This document shows, piece after piece, positions 10,586 to 22,132 of a stretch of DNA of 64,000 nucleotides. The position numbers and the translations under genes are program-made. A model generated the notes under the pieces. That model ran no database searches. It was not told where the DNA came from and saw only the letters and a list, made by a program, of their open reading frames with translations. Origin of the DNA: Saturnia japonica. Taxonomy: Eukaryota; Arthropoda; Insecta; Lepidoptera; Saturniidae. The stretch covers positions 7,003,705 through 7,067,704 of the forward strand of contig CM065334.1 in assembly GCA_033032175.1 (NCBI GenBank). The letters are read 5' to 3'. Position 1 is the stretch's first letter. Each line of letters starts with the position of its first letter.

Positions 10586-11104
10586 CTAGCTGTGCCCGTG
10601 GCTTCGCTCACGTGGACTATAGAATGCCTGCGCGAATATTGTTCCCCCGCTCCCGGCTATTTTAGAGACAAAAATGCTTATTGTGGGTGTTCCTTAGAAG
10701 ATGTCTATCTTATACTTATGTATACTCTCGCTGACTTTTTTTGTAGGTCTTTTTAATTTCTACAATTGTATAGAACATTAATTTACTATACCTCTTATGG
10801 TTTACCCAGCGTAAGCCATTTAAGCACCCGAATTGATTCACCATGACCAGTGTTTTTTTATTTGTGCGGAACTCTAAAATAAAAAATAAAAGTAGCCTAA
10901 GTTACCCCCTATAAAATCAGCTATCTACCAGCGAAAGTCCCGTCAAAATTGGTCCAACCGTTTCGGATATTACCCGGAACAAACAAACAGAAAGACAAAA
11001 ATTTTAAAAAGGGTTTTTTTTTATATATATCTTTCATATGAATTTAGTAAAAAGCTGTTATTTTTGCATTACAAACAGACACTTCAATGTTATTAATTGT
11101 ATAC
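10586..11104 (-). mobile_element. Hel-B Helitron, near full length
   Basis: The left end is the complement of GGGCACAGCTAG and the right end the complement of the 5' terminus, with the last bases altered. Length about 519 bp matches the reference copy. Confidence 0.65.
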
Positions 11105-11106
11105 AT

Positions 11107-11185
11107 TTGACTGTTTGGTAATGCATTATCTATTAATTTACACCGTTTTCATATTTTTACATCTCTTTTTTTATCCAGGCCCATG
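11107..11185 (-). repeat. Repeat D fragment
   Basis: It matches in reverse the start of the repeat D copies at 60577 and 63155 (GGGCCTGGGTAAAAAAAG to CAGTCA). It abuts the Hel-B copy; in the 60 kb copies repeat D lies inside Hel-B, so this may be a remnant of the same nested arrangement. Confidence 0.5.
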
Positions 11186-11696
11186 TATCTATGAAAGAAG
11201 ATCCGTCTCCTTTCGACGTTATCTACCCACCCCCTAAACAGTTTTATAGTCGTTATGATAGTGCGTGAAAATTAACGCATGACCTAGCTATATCGATTAC
11301 TATTATTTATTGGCAAATTCGGCGCCGAGATTGCCGAAAGTTATTGACGTAATTCGATATCTGTCTGTCTATTTGTAATTAATTTCCTTGTCGCCTAAGC
11401 ATTTATAAATGTAAGTCGAAACCGCCATTTGCAGAACATGCTAAATAAAAATTTGACATAATTTTTTTCCTTCGTGAGCGAAGAACAAGAACGGGTCAGG
11501 GTTCTTAAAAGATATCTTATCTTAAAATATGACGGATTTTCATACAAAGTTTCATACCCCCTTTCACCCACCTTGGGGGTTGAATTTCCCAAAATCATCA
11601 CTTAGTGCAGTGTAAAAGGAACACCCGCATACAGTTTCACGGTCCTAACCCTATTAGTTCAGGCTGTATGTACGTCGGTCAGTCAGTTGGTTATTC
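11186..11696. other. Intron DNA, nothing assigned
   Basis: A CCCACCTTGGGGGTTGAA stretch near 11565 looks like part of a degraded interspersed repeat, but I cannot place it. Confidence 0.3.
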
Positions 11697-12031
11697 CTAG
11701 GTCCGTTCCTCGGTGTGAAACCCTTGAGTCTGGCAGCTGCTACCCACACACATAATTACACACAATATTTACATACATAGGTTCTGTAAGGAACCTTTTT
11801 TTTTCTTTCTATACGCTAGTTTGTGTAGAAATACTTTTCAGATCACTAAATACACGTACACATGTTTCCTTCCTTAATCCTACCACCGCCCACTTTGGCA
11901 CCCTTGTGCGCGAGATGTCTTTACTTTCGCGGTTGAGTGCCCTAGGCGCTCGCCCCCAAGTTTGTTGAAGCTGTAAAAGCCGTCAGAGGCTCCAGAGCCC
12001 CTAAGGCTAACAATATAGTCAGTAAAAAAAA
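11697..12031 (+). mobile_element. Jockey LINE 3' end, truncated
   Basis: From TAGGTCCGTTCCTCGG to a short A-run this matches the 3' untranslated region of the LINE at 42562-44478 (starting there near 43948). It is heavily 5'-truncated, in the same orientation as the P450, and carries no coding sequence. Confidence 0.7.
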
Positions 12032-12324
12032 GTTGGTTATTTTTTTTAACTGACTAACGAAGGACGTTATTTAAATGTATATGTTTTTTTATGGATGTTC
12101 CATAACTTTTTTGTCTATGAAACGTTTTAGATGATTCTTCTTTTGTTGGAAAGGAGATACCTCAAGGATGATCCCATTTTGATTTCATTGGCATTGAAAC
12201 ATCTCAAAAATCATAGGAGTCGGTTTTCTCTTTGTTAAAATTCTAAATAAATAAATTTATTAATTGATTAATTTATAAATATATAATTTATTTAAAATAA
12301 ATAAAAATTGTCTTGTAATATAGT

Positions 12325-12905
12325 ATAGACAAGCGGTGTGCCCGCGGCTCTGCTCGAGTTTGTTATTGCCGCAGTAGTTAGTTATTTACATTCCGTAATT
12401 TTATTTTTACTCATATTATTGACAATTCATATAGTCTATCAATTTTATTGAGGTATTTATATGTATTTCCAGTGTAGAATTTTCATGAAAATCGATTAAG
12501 AATCATTTTTTTTTAAATATTTTCTAATTATTATTAGCAATTCTTATGGCTTATCAATCATGGAATGGTTTATTCTTACCATGTACAAAATTCCGTGAGA
12601 ATCGGCAAAGAAATAATATAAAAAAAAAAAAATTGGGAGTTTTTATCATTTCAAAATTTATTACTGTCATATCTTATATACCTATCAATTATGAAATGAA
12701 AAATACTTCACATGCAAAAAAATTCATGAAATTCGTTTTAGAATTAATACACATTTATTAATTTGTAATTGTTATTTTTTTATTTTCCAAGAATAGTATT
12801 GACAGTTTTTATAACCCATCATTCATGGAATGATTTATACTTCCCGTGTACAAAATTTAATGAGAATAGGTCAAGCCGTTTTTGAGTTAAATCCGCACAT
12901 ACAAA
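12325..12905 (-). mobile_element. Hel-D Helitron, rearranged partial copy
   Basis: The left part (GCGGTGTGCCCGCGGCTC) matches the 3' end of the Hel-D copy at 46229. An internal piece with CATGGAATGGTTTA is repeated near 12558 and 12823. The 5' terminus is not found. Confidence 0.5.
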
Positions 12906-13021
12906 CAGACAGAGAAAATTTTCTCAATGCCGTGATCAATGTCCTTTAATACAGTATGTCTACCGGGAAAGTAAAAACATTCCATGTACAGACAGAAGTA
13001 CCTACAGCTTTATTAATATAA

Positions 13022-13206
13022 CCAGCTGTGCCGTGGCTTCGCTCACGTGGACTGCAGAATGCCCGCGCGAATCTTGCTGTCCAAACAGACACAATTTAAA
13101 AAATGGCTGTTTTGTTATATCTATCTTATAAACTTTCATATGCATTTAGTAAAAAGCTGTTATTTTGACATTACAAACAGACACTTCAATTTTATTAATT
13201 GTACAG
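13022..13206 (-). mobile_element. Hel-B deletion derivative (about 185 bp)
   Basis: Both ends of Hel-B are present but the middle is missing; the join lies near 13080. Confidence 0.6.
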
Positions 13207-13212
13207 ATATAA

Positions 13213-13400
13213 ACTAATTGTGCCCGCGGCTTCGCTCACGTGGCTACGGAATGTCGTCGATCGGGGACACGCGCGAATCTTGATACCCGTTTATTTGCTC
13301 ATTGCGGGTGATCCTTAGAGAATAGACATAATTATATTCTTCGTAACTTCTTTAGTATGTTTTTTTTATTACCTACAATCATGTAGTGTACATTAATATT
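13213..13400 (-). mobile_element. Hel-B 3' part
   Basis: A second Hel-B end follows within a few bases of the previous copy and breaks off where the Hel-E copy starts. Confidence 0.55.
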
Positions 13401-13403
13401 ATA

Positions 13404-13990
13404 TACACTAATATTATATAGCTGAAGAGTTTGTTTGTTTGTTTGGTTGAACCCGCTAATCTCAGGAACTACTGATTCGAATGGAAAAAGTGTTTCAGTT
13501 TTGGATAGCCCATTTATCGAGAAAGGCTATAGGCTATATACATCACGCTACGACCAATAGGAGCGGAGCATCAATGAAAAATGTTGCAAAAACGGGCAAA
13601 TTTTGTTTCTTCTGAGAGCTTCCTTTGCGTTTGCTGCGTAAACGGTTAAAGTTAAGCAACAATAATGTATGATGAAATTGATTTTCTTAAAAAGGTCTAA
13701 AAAAAAAGTCCGCGATAGCATATGGCTAACTTTTAATTTTTACTCAATATAACCTTTTGTATGGCAATAAAATTTGTTCTAAAATAATGAATTATTTGCG
13801 AAGGTGTTTTATGTACATGGTATTAATCCTTATCGAAATATATACATTTTTCATCACAAGTATTTAATTTTGTACAAAATTGCCTTTAAAGTAATTGATT
13901 TAAATGAATATCTTAGGAGATATCACAGTTTTAAAATAACTCTGCATCAAAATAATGATCAATTAACGCGAGCGCATTTTTATTATTCAG
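13404..13990 (+). mobile_element. Hel-E Helitron-like element, partial
   Basis: The start (ACTAATATTATATAG followed by AGAGTTTGTTTGTTTG) is that of common lepidopteran Helitrons. The body matches in reverse 36546-36907 plus 45761-45992, where a gypsy element interrupts it. No CTAG end was recognised. Confidence 0.5.
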
Positions 13991-14044
13991 AATAAAGTGG
14001 GAGGTGGGCGGCACAGTGCCTACGACCCATTTCTATCTAACCCT

Positions 14045-14065
14045 TTCTCTCTCTCTCTCTCTCTC
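14045..14065. repeat. (CT)n microsatellite
   Basis: A run of about ten CT units. Confidence 0.9.
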
Positions 14066-14102
14066 ACATGATGCAGACGACGTTGCGTGGGTCAGCCAGT
14101 TT

Positions 14103-14335
14103 CATTATATATCTCTTATGATTCGCTCAGCATAAGCCATTTAAGCGCCCAAATTGATTCACAAGGGCCAGTTTTTTTTTAATTTGCACGGAAATCTAAT
14201 ACTTTTTTCTAAAATAAACGTAGCCTAAGTTACTCTGTATAAAATCAGCTATCTGCCAGAGAAAAAGGTCCAACCGTTTCGGAGATTAACCGGAACAATT
14301 TTTGTTAGCGACGATTTTTATTATAGATACCATAC
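14103..14335 (-). mobile_element. Hel-B fragment
   Basis: It has the central Hel-B blocks (AAGCCATTTAAGCGCC, CCAACCGTTTCGGAGATTA) in reverse with both ends lost. Confidence 0.55.
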
Positions 14336-14426
14336 CGTATAATCGAGATGTTAGGATTCAGAAATGGCCTATCACGCCGAAATTTCACGAGAAATTGTAA
14401 AATTGTAAATGTACACAAAGATAAAA

Positions 14427-14714
14427 CACCTTCAAAAGGATTTTCTTTACTCCTAGATGGCCACCGGAAACGCCATCGTGAATTTGTCTCAAAATACGGG
14501 CCACCTGGCTTCATGGTACTATGAGTTATAGGGCCCAGTGGGACAGTCTGTCCCTGGAAGACGGCATTTTATGTAGAGATGGGAATCCAATGATGGTAAG
14601 GTGGTAACCATGCAAGTGGTAGTACCACGAAGCCAGGTGGCCCGTATGTTGGGACAAATTCACGATGGCGTTTCCGGTGGCCATCTAGGAGTAAAGAAAA
14701 CCCTTTTGAAGGTG
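14427..14714. repeat. Inverted duplication of gypsy integrase sequence, two 94-bp arms
   Basis: The left arm 14427-14520 is the reverse complement of 14621-14714 with four mismatches. The right arm lies in the integrase frame, so the left arm is the displaced copy. Arms are separated by 100 bp and could form a stem if transcribed. Confidence 0.85.
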
Positions 14715-15688
14715 AGACAACGGTTCTACTGGATGGGTTGTAGAGAAGATGTAGAAGATTGGTGCCGTAAGTGTACTGCTTGCGCTTCAGTAAAAGGGCC
14801 GTAGACTCGAAGCAGAGGCAAGCTAAAGTTGTACAAAGTAGGGGCACCCTGGGAGCGCATTGCCATTGATGTCGCAAGACTGCTTTCGATGACTAAGGAA
14901 GGCAACAGATACATTGTGGTGGTACAAGATTACTTCACCAAGTGGCCTGAGGTTTTCGCAACACCTAACCAAGAAGCGACTACTGTGGCGAAGAAACTGG
15001 CTAATGAAGTAGTCTGTCGATACGGTGTACCAATGGAGATTATTCAGATCAAGGAAGAAATTTTGAATCTGCTGTCTTCCAAGAAATGTGCAATCTTCTT
15101 GGCATCCATAAGACCCGTACGACTCCCGCCGGTCGACAGTCGGGACGGTATGGTGGAAAGGTTTTTTCAGACCTTGGAAAACCATTTGACAAAAGGGGAT
15201 CGATACATACCTCTATTCCTGTTATCGTATAGATCTGCGGTGCACGATAGTACAGGATTTACCCATCGAAAGTAATTTTTGGAATGGAAATAAGACTCCC
15301 AGTTGATGCTATAACTGGTGTATCGCCAGATAAACCGAAACCCGTTACAGATTTCGTGAGCGATCTTCAAAACCGATTGGAGGAAGTACACAAGAGGGTT
15401 CGGGAGAACAGTCTAAACACCAGCATAAATATGAAGACCAGATACGACCGCACTGCGAATACCAATGGATTTGAGGAGCGAATTCTTGTATGGCTTCATA
15501 ACCTTATTCGCAGGAAAGGGAAGTCTCCAAAACTCCAAGCCCGTTGGGAGGGGCTCCATACTGTTATTACCAGAATTAACGATGTGACATATCACATTAA
15601 GAAGGGACTGAGAAGAAAACCCAAAGTTGTTCATGTGGACAGGTTGGCGCGATATCATGAAGATCATGCTCGGGACGAGCATAACTAA
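14530..15688 (+). pseudogene. Ty3/gypsy integrase, broken
   Basis: Blocks in order: a H2C2 zinc-binding N-terminus (QIHDGVSGGHLG, then CRKC), the start of the catalytic core (WERIAID, DYFTKWPE), a late core block (DGMVERFFQTLEN) and a C-terminal region ending VVHVDRLARYH just before the polypurine tract. The middle of the core is out of frame: one shift near 15045 and a compensating one near 15135 scramble the segment that should hold the second catalytic Asp. There is also a stop near 14802 and another near 15274. Gag, protease, reverse transcriptase and RNase H are absent. The piece lies in the sense orientation in the P450 intron. Confidence 0.85.
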
Positions 15689-15699
15689 GAGGGGGGTAA

Positions 15700-16157
15700 T
15701 GTTACGACCTGTTACAACCCGATTAAAAAGATAGAAAAATCCTGTTATCGAAATATCTCGAAGCAATTACAAACTTCTCAGGACTTCGAAATAATGTTCT
15801 CGTCTTAAACAATCACGGCGCATGTTTGTGTAATCATCGCAGTTTACACACACATGTATAGGGCTTATCGCTTCGATTACGTCATCGAGTACGCATTAAA
15901 AGTAAACATCAAGAAAATTCGCGACTCTTCACGATGTTTCTGCGGTCGTTTAGTGTAGGTATATAAGCGACTCAGATGCGGCGCCGAGACAGTTCAGTTT
16001 TGAATTATAAAGCGATAACAATGAGCGATAAAAGAAGCGAAGCCACAGTGAAATAAATAACAATGTTGTGAGTTTGTGTTATTTGTAACTGTGTAGGAAT
16101 TCGAATAAAACTTCTTCAAGTCAATCAACGGCATTTTTAATACCCACGGGTGTAACA
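15700..16157 (+). repeat. Gypsy 3' LTR (458 bp)
   Basis: It starts TGTTACGACC right after the polypurine tract AAGAGGGGGGTAA and ends GGTGTAACA, so the termini are the inverted TGTTAC/GTAACA pair. It holds a TATA box, an initiator and AATAAA (16104-16109). A solo copy of the same LTR is at 38514-38964. The flank after it begins ATAT and is the 5' part of a Hel-A copy. Confidence 0.85.
15962..15999 (+). promoter_or_regulatory. LTR core promoter: TATA box and initiator
   Basis: TATAAG at 15962 is followed about 33 bp later by TCAGTT at 15994-15999, the normal insect TATA-initiator spacing. It could drive transcription toward exon 2 of the P450 in the same orientation. Confidence 0.5.
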
Positions 16158-16451
16158 ATATTAATACGTGAGAAGAAAACTTCGGAAACCTTTTCAAGCG
16201 TATTGCGTGCACGGAAGTCTTTGAGATTTGGCATGGTTAAAGTTTATATGGAGGAGTGCAGAAAGCTAAAATTGATCTATAATATCTGTTAATTGATTAA
16301 CCACCGTTCAGAACCGACCGGTATCATTCAACCTAGATCCCCCCAAAATATTGACATTGTCACTCAATGAAAAGTGACAGCAAGTGAAATAATATTCATT
16401 GTTTAGGTTCATACTGCAAATGTCGAATTTCGATCATTGGGCGACTGATAG
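16158..16451 (+). mobile_element. Hel-A Helitron interrupted by the gypsy LTR
   Basis: It starts with ATATTAATACG, which is base 9 onward of Hel-A, so the LTR sits inside the Helitron 5' end. The 3' end is mutated (GACTGATAG). Confidence 0.6.
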
Positions 16452-16805
16452 TTTAAATAGTTATACATGTATGTTTTTTTTTTCATGTGCAATATAGTGT
16501 ATTGTATTGTATAATATAAATTTAACGGCTTTCATAATATGCATTTAGTAAGAAGCTGTTATGTTGACATTAAAAAGATATACTGCAATTTTATTACTTT
16601 TATTATTTATGAAAATAATTACACTTATATCAGAATACGAACAACTGGCATGGTAGTTCTAAATAAGTAATTAGTTATCGCGCGATGGTACAGTGCGTGA
16701 AAAAATCACGTAACATTACGATCGAAATGGAAAACAGATGAAAATTATCAGAGCGTTAGATAGAAAAACATTGGCTAAGCTTGTAACGACTTTTATACGG
16801 AATCT
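16452..16805. other. Intron DNA, nothing identified
   Basis: AT-rich with a possible decayed Helitron 5' end near 16540; nothing firmer. Confidence 0.3.
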
Positions 16806-17000
16806 ATGTTTTTTTTACCCGACTGCGAAAAAGGAGGGTTATGTTTTTCTGGCGTATGTGTGTCTATTTCTTTGCCACGTTCTGTAGCCGAAACGGCTTC
16901 ATGGATTTTAGTATAAGAGGTGTCGTTTGATTCGTTATAATTGTGGAAGTGACATAGGCTTTAAAATATTTAAGTACGAAGTCTGGAAATAAATTAGAAA
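16806..17000 (+). repeat. Interspersed repeat E
   Basis: A well-preserved copy with CCCGACTGCGAAAAAGG and GGAGGGTTATG. Confidence 0.55.
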
Positions 17001-17015
17001 AAAAAAATCAAGTGT

Positions 17016-17345
17016 TCATCATTATATTAAAACGTGAAGCAAAAACGTTGTACCCCTTTTTAAGCATATTGCGTGCACGGAAGACTGTGAGATTTTGCAT
17101 GGTTAAAGTTTATATGGAGAAGGAGTGCAGAAAGCTAAAATGTTAATATTGCAAATCCTAACTTGAACAGTGCCATTGAACTTAGACCCCCCAAAATATT
17201 GACATTGTCACTCAACGAAAAGTGACAGAAAGTGATGCAGATAGTACTCATTGTTTAGGTTCATGAATACTGTAAATGTCAAACAGAAAATAGTCTATGA
17301 TCAAAAAGTCGCTGGTCGAATTTCGACCTTAGGGTCGACCGCTAG
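17016..17345 (+). mobile_element. Hel-A Helitron, near full length
   Basis: It begins TCATCATTATATT and ends GGTCGACCGCTAG followed by T. Confidence 0.7.
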
Positions 17346-18039
17346 TATGTCTTTAATTTGCATAGCTTTTCTAGTACGTTACTGTTTATTATCCGTCAAT
17401 AATAAAAAAATACAATATTTCAGATACTGGTATTAAGGATACATTTTTAATATGAAAATAAAATTAATGTTTAAATCGTGTTAGATGTTATAATAATATT
17501 ATCTGTGATTATGTTAGATATTTTACTGATGTATTAAAATTGTTACTTTAAATTTAACTATTAATTACAAATTCATAATAAATATTAAGGTGCACAGGTT
17601 GTACCGTACAAAAAGGGGGAGCACCTGGAGGAGATTGTGGTTTAGCGGCCAAGTAACCTTCGCTGAATTTTCTCACCCGTGTATTGCGAGAGAGAAAGGT
17701 GTGTGTTAGCGCAGCGACTATGCTATATATTATAGTCGAGTGCGTCAACAACGGTGGGTTGGTGTCGCTGATAGCTGTAGCTCTCTGACCGGTGCAGACC
17801 GGGAATACGCTACGCCACCTCGATGATGTTCTTCAAGTTCATCAGCGCGTTCCGTGATCGGTTTTAGTGGACTGTATTCATGCGCCGTCCGGACGCACGT
17901 GCACTTAATATAGCGGGGTGTTAATATATAATTCACGATGAGAACACGCGTGCGGGCGAACCACGACTGCTAGTGATTACAAACAGCTTCCTAATCAGTC
18001 ACGGAAAGGGACGCCAGGTAGCCGTTGAAACAGATTGGT
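17346..18039. other. Unassigned intron DNA with a GC-rich block (17590-17990)
   Basis: The block is clearly less AT-rich than its surroundings and has frames on the minus strand, but I recognise no domain. It may be part of an unidentified retroelement. Confidence 0.3.
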
Positions 18040-18937
18040 AAATGTTAAAAAGAAGTGCCAATTAAGTTGCGCGAACAGTCTGAGAGTTTGGAATTTCCTC
18101 CAGAGTTGGGTGGCTCCGCTATCTTCACAGATGGTAGTACGGTAGATGATGGAGTGGGAGACGCTCTGGCCTAGTGGAGGGAGGGACAGGAGGCCAGATT
18201 CTCTACGTTTCACCTGGAGTCCTTCTGCACGGTCTTCCAGGTAGAACTGTACGCGTTATATAGAGCGATACAGGCGGTTAAAAAAAGGCAAGGATGAGGA
18301 TGTCAGCATCTACAGTGATTCTAAATTTTCGCTACAGATGCTGACAAACTCGAAACCTCGCGGCAGAGGTAAATCTCCATGAGATCCTTGCAGAAGGAAG
18401 ATTCGTTCGCTTGCATTGCGTGAAGGCTCCTATTGGCACAGCTGGGAACAAGCGTGCCCCTCACAAAAAGGCAGCGGCCGACTACGATCAATATCCGTTA
18501 TCATAAGCAAAGAAGGTCATGCGCTGGTAAACAATTAGGCTATAGCAGGTGCGTTATGCGGCCTTCATCACTGGGGAGGTGACTCGAGTTTTCTTCTCAG
18601 GGGTCGAACAAACCACGCAATCATGAGGAAGATTGGTCTGTCGCCTCACCATGTACAAGTTTTAAATAGTGACGGGGGCTTCGCAGCGTACCTGCACCGT
18701 TTCAAAATTAAAGATAGCCCTGCGTGTGCTTGCGATGCGGATATTGCCGAGACAGTCTTCCGTCTTATATTAGACTGTCCTAGATTCAGCTCCTCTAGGT
18801 ACGGCCTCGAGTGCAATACTGGGGTAAAAATTAAACCAGATACCTTGCCTATATTGATGCAAGATAAGGAGCATAGAAACGACTTTCTGGACTTTATGGT
18901 TGATGTAGCAAAAAAAACTGCAATAAGGAACAAATAG
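18040..18937 (+). pseudogene. R1-clade-like LINE ORF2, 3' part (RNase H and C-terminus), degraded
   Basis: A block reading IFTDGSTVDDGVG at about 18118 and an F-x-LESFCTVFQVELYALY-like block at about 18205 are the start of an RNase H domain. The last 104 codons (18623-18937) are open and end in HGGFASYLHRF-like sequence (here SDGGFAAYLHRFKI) with CACD and LDCPRF, typical of the C-terminal zinc-knuckle region of R1-clade LINEs such as TRAS. Between these are several stops and frame changes. The reverse transcriptase itself is missing. Confidence 0.65.
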
Positions 18938-19767
18938 ATATAAATAGAAAATTAGGTAAATAAATATTCTGGACTCTTTTAAAGTAGGTTTTGTATTATT
19001 CAAATTTATTTGGGGTTATTTAATTATTAAATTATCAATTATACATTTTTACAAAATTTTAATTAGTTGTTAAGATTAATTTAATTATTTAAGTAACAAT
19101 CAATTATACAACGTTTATATTAGATTATAGATTAAAGTACTATATTATTATAAAGTTAGCGTAAGAAAAAGAAGGGAAGCTTTAGTAGGGTAAGTATAAG
19201 TAGGCGAAGCTAATATATAAGTTAGAGTAGTGATGCAAAAGAGAAGGGAAGCTTCAGTAAATGTAAGAAAATTGTAAAATATTATAGATATGGGGTATTG
19301 TAGGATTTCCTCATGGCAGTAATAGGAAATGTTATATTTTATTCGCACTAACAAAAATCCCTGATTTGTGTTAGGCGTGACGCGCTGGGACATAAAACAA
19401 ACAAAAAATCAAATCTTTCCTCTTTATAATATTGGTATAGATGTACCTAAAAGATTTTAATTAATGATAAGACAAAAAGGTTAAACCTATTCTTATTACA
19501 TTTCGTGGAATTGTATATGACTTGTACCGTTTAAAATATTGTAGGAGTCATTGTTACTATTACGTATTACGAACTTCTGTTTTCTTGAACTTGAGTTTAG
19601 AGAAATAACCGTCAAGTCTTATAAAATTCCACATGTACCAAGAATATTTTTACCTTATTGTGTTGTCATTAATTAAAATGGGTTAGGGTCATTTAATTTG
19701 GCACAGTAGATTGTAAAGAATGGAATTTAAAAATAAATAGGCCCGATTTTAGCCAAAATTACTCGGT
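18938..19767. other. Probable LINE 3' tail, then unassigned DNA
   Basis: GAAGGGAAGCTT followed by AGTA occurs twice, about 78 bp apart, around 19172 and 19242. No poly-A or target duplication was found. Confidence 0.3.
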
Positions 19768-19990
19768 TTTTACTCGACTGTGAAAAAGGAGGGTTATGTT
19801 TTTCGAGTGTATGCAAATGTATATCTATTTATTTGGCACGATATGTAGCCTAAACGCCTTGGTAGATTTTGGTATACGATGTGTCGATAGATTCGGTTTA
19901 ATTGTGAGAATGACATAGACTGTATAGTATTTCAGTACGACATCTAAAAATCGAATAAAAAGCAAAAATAGAAAAAAAATATTTTAAGAC
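19768..19990 (+). repeat. Interspersed repeat E
   Basis: It starts TTTTTACTCGACTGTG and contains GGAGGGTTATGTTTTTCGAG. Confidence 0.55.
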
Positions 19991-20104
19991 AAGTGTTTTT
20001 GTTGTGGTCGTGGGTTTTTGTTACCTTTTTAATAATTATATCCACCTCCTACTCTTGGCTGTTTATGAAGTGTCACTACTTTTTATAAATAAACCATGTC
20101 CGTA

Positions 20105-20345
20105 TTTACCCGACTGCGAAAAAGGAGGGTTATATTTTTCGAGGGTGTATGTATGTCTATTTCTTTGGCACGCTCTGTAGCCTAAATGGCATGATGAATT
20201 TTAACATATGAGGTGTCGTTAGCTTCGTCTTAATTCTGGAAGTGGTATACGCTATATAATATTGATGTACGAGGTCTGGAAAAAAAATAAAAATAGAAAA
20301 AAAAATCACGTGTTTTTGTTGCAGTCAAGTCTTTTTGTTTCCTTT
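20105..20345 (+). repeat. Interspersed repeat E
   Basis: A second tandemly placed copy 120 bp after the previous one, with the same block order. Confidence 0.55.
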
Positions 20346-21023
20346 TTAATCATTTAAATTGTTTACGTAACCAATATTGTGTGCTGTGTGTTTGTAGTAT
20401 GTGGTAAACTTTGTAGTGGCAAAGTATATCATATAACTTGGCCATAACATAGCTATGTATTTTAAAAAAACATGTATATAAATCGGATAAGTGATGTTCC
20501 CGTGAAAATAACATAAACGGACAGACAGACAGAGAGACGTTGAGTTTTATAATATGCACAGATATAAGATCAATAAACCTATCTTTTCCTATACAAAGTA
20601 ACCCTAAGAATACGTGCGTGTTAGTTGCGGTGTTGAATAATTCAAACCAGTCATCCAAATGGAACCAGCTTTTTACCTGGCGTATTACATGACCGACTCT
20701 GTGATTGTAAACAATTTTTTTTTTAATTCAAACTATCTACTTAAATAAAATGTTAGGTGGGTTATCGTCGTCGTGCACGCACCACGAAAAATACTACTTG
20801 ATAGATTTTAATCAAATTATATTTGGTTTACTTGGTTTACATATCTAAAAAAATTATCACGAAATCTTAATTCGGCAAAAAGTTATTAAAGTTTTAAGAA
20901 ACTATGTTTTTTTTTCTTTTCGTAGAGAAGTGAGTTGCTAATATGGAAGCAGATTTCAAGAATCTACTCGTCAAAGATCAAATCTTAATTTAGTTTTAAA
21001 ATGCAAAACTAAAATGATAACTA
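20346..21023. other. Intron DNA, nothing identified
   Basis: A minus-strand frame with Cys and Leu-rich sequence at 20350-20658 shows no known motif. Confidence 0.3.
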
Positions 21024-21345
21024 AAGGAGACGGGTATTTCTTGGCCCAGAATGTAATTACTTGAAATATGGTTTATAAAATCTAATATATTTTTGTTTTT
21101 AAAATCATACAATATCATTAGAATTCACAATCAACAAAATAAGTAAACTAATAACTTTAAAAGATAATTTTAATATTAATCCTGCTTCAAAAATAGTTTA
21201 ATTGAAGTTTATTACATGACTTTGCTTTTACGAAATATCCTAAATCTCTGCTTTCAGATAGCAAAAATCCGCTTATTTTCAGTGACTGTTTGATAATGCA
21301 TTATCTATTAATTTACACTGTTTTCATATAATATTATGACATTTA
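21024..21345 (-). repeat. Repeat D, long copy
   Basis: It is the diverged reverse complement of 60577-60945, from GGAGACGGGTATTTC to the CAGTGACTGTTTG end. It is about as long as the copies nested in Hel-B at 60 and 63 kb. Confidence 0.55.
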
Positions 21346-21595
21346 TTTTTTTAATTATCTTTTAGACATTCAAAAATTGTTATGAGTCACTTATTAATAT
21401 AATTTACAAAAGCGTTCTTTTTTTCCTGGCAACACCAATTTACCGTTAATTCTTCATCAAAATTAATGATCAAAACGTCATTTTAAAGCAAAAAAAAATG
21501 TTCATTTAAAATGGCGTCTATTAAAACGTTAATAATAATGTGTTAGACTAAAAATTTCGAAACCTTTCTCTCTTCGAAACGAAGCGCGGTAGTGT

Positions 21596-21791
21596 TTCTA
21601 CTTCCTAAGGCAATAGCCCAAGACGAGGTCCGGTCGCTGTGGCACCCTTGCGTACATGTTGCCCACGCTTTCGCGGCTGAGTGCCTTAAGCTCTCGCCCC
21701 CAAGCACGGTAAAGCTGTAAAAGCCATCAGCAGCCTTATTTTTGGATAGCGCGCCTAGGGCAAACAGTAAGGTCAGTTCTAAAAAAAAAAT
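21596..21791 (+). mobile_element. Jockey LINE 3' end, short
   Basis: It shares GAGTGCCTTAAGCTCTCGCC-type sequence and the GCTGTAAAAGCC block with the LINE at 42562, and ends in ten A residues. Confidence 0.65.
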
Positions 21792-21910
21792 GGTCGACGA
21801 TTCCAGAATATGCGTACGTTCGTAACTTTACGAGCGGAAATCTTCCTTTTTTTTTACTAAAACTACCTCAAATCATGTATTGGAAATGAACAATCGATGT
21901 TTTACCAACA

Positions 21911-22026
21911 ATAAGGCTGCCTGTCGACAAAAGCGGAGCGGTCTAATCTAAACTAGTGATGCAATTCTATTGGTCGAAATTCAAACAGCTCCACTCCGCT
22001 CTGCTTCATTGGACAGACAGCCTAAG
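21911..22026. mobile_element. Palindromic MITE 107 bp before exon 2
   Basis: AAGGCTGCCTGTC plus AAAGCGGAGCGG on the left is mirrored by CCGCTCTGCTT plus GGACAGACAGCCT on the right, with imperfect pairing over about 30 bp. Total length is about 116 bp. Confidence 0.5.
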
Positions 22027-22132
22027 CATGGGCATAATCACCAAGCCAGTTCAGTTCAAAAAGGCGAATAATTGGAAATCTATAGTAAATCCTTTTCTCC
22101 ACCAAATTCATGGTTGTTCCTTTTGTCCTCAG

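Larger units (their letters stand above)
9653..22132 (+). other. spo: Intron of the CYP307 gene (12,480 bp), transposon-filled
   Basis: It starts GTGAGTAT and ends with a pyrimidine-rich tract and TTTGTCCTCAG. Both sides are phase 1 and join to give the expected NNSLALCDW of the family. The intron holds at least eight Helitron copies, a gypsy integrase with its 3' LTR, an R1-like LINE relic, two Jockey LINE 3' ends, copies of repeats D and E and a palindromic MITE close to the acceptor. Parts without a separate entry, such as 9653-10264, are AT-rich DNA in which I see nothing. Confidence 0.85.
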
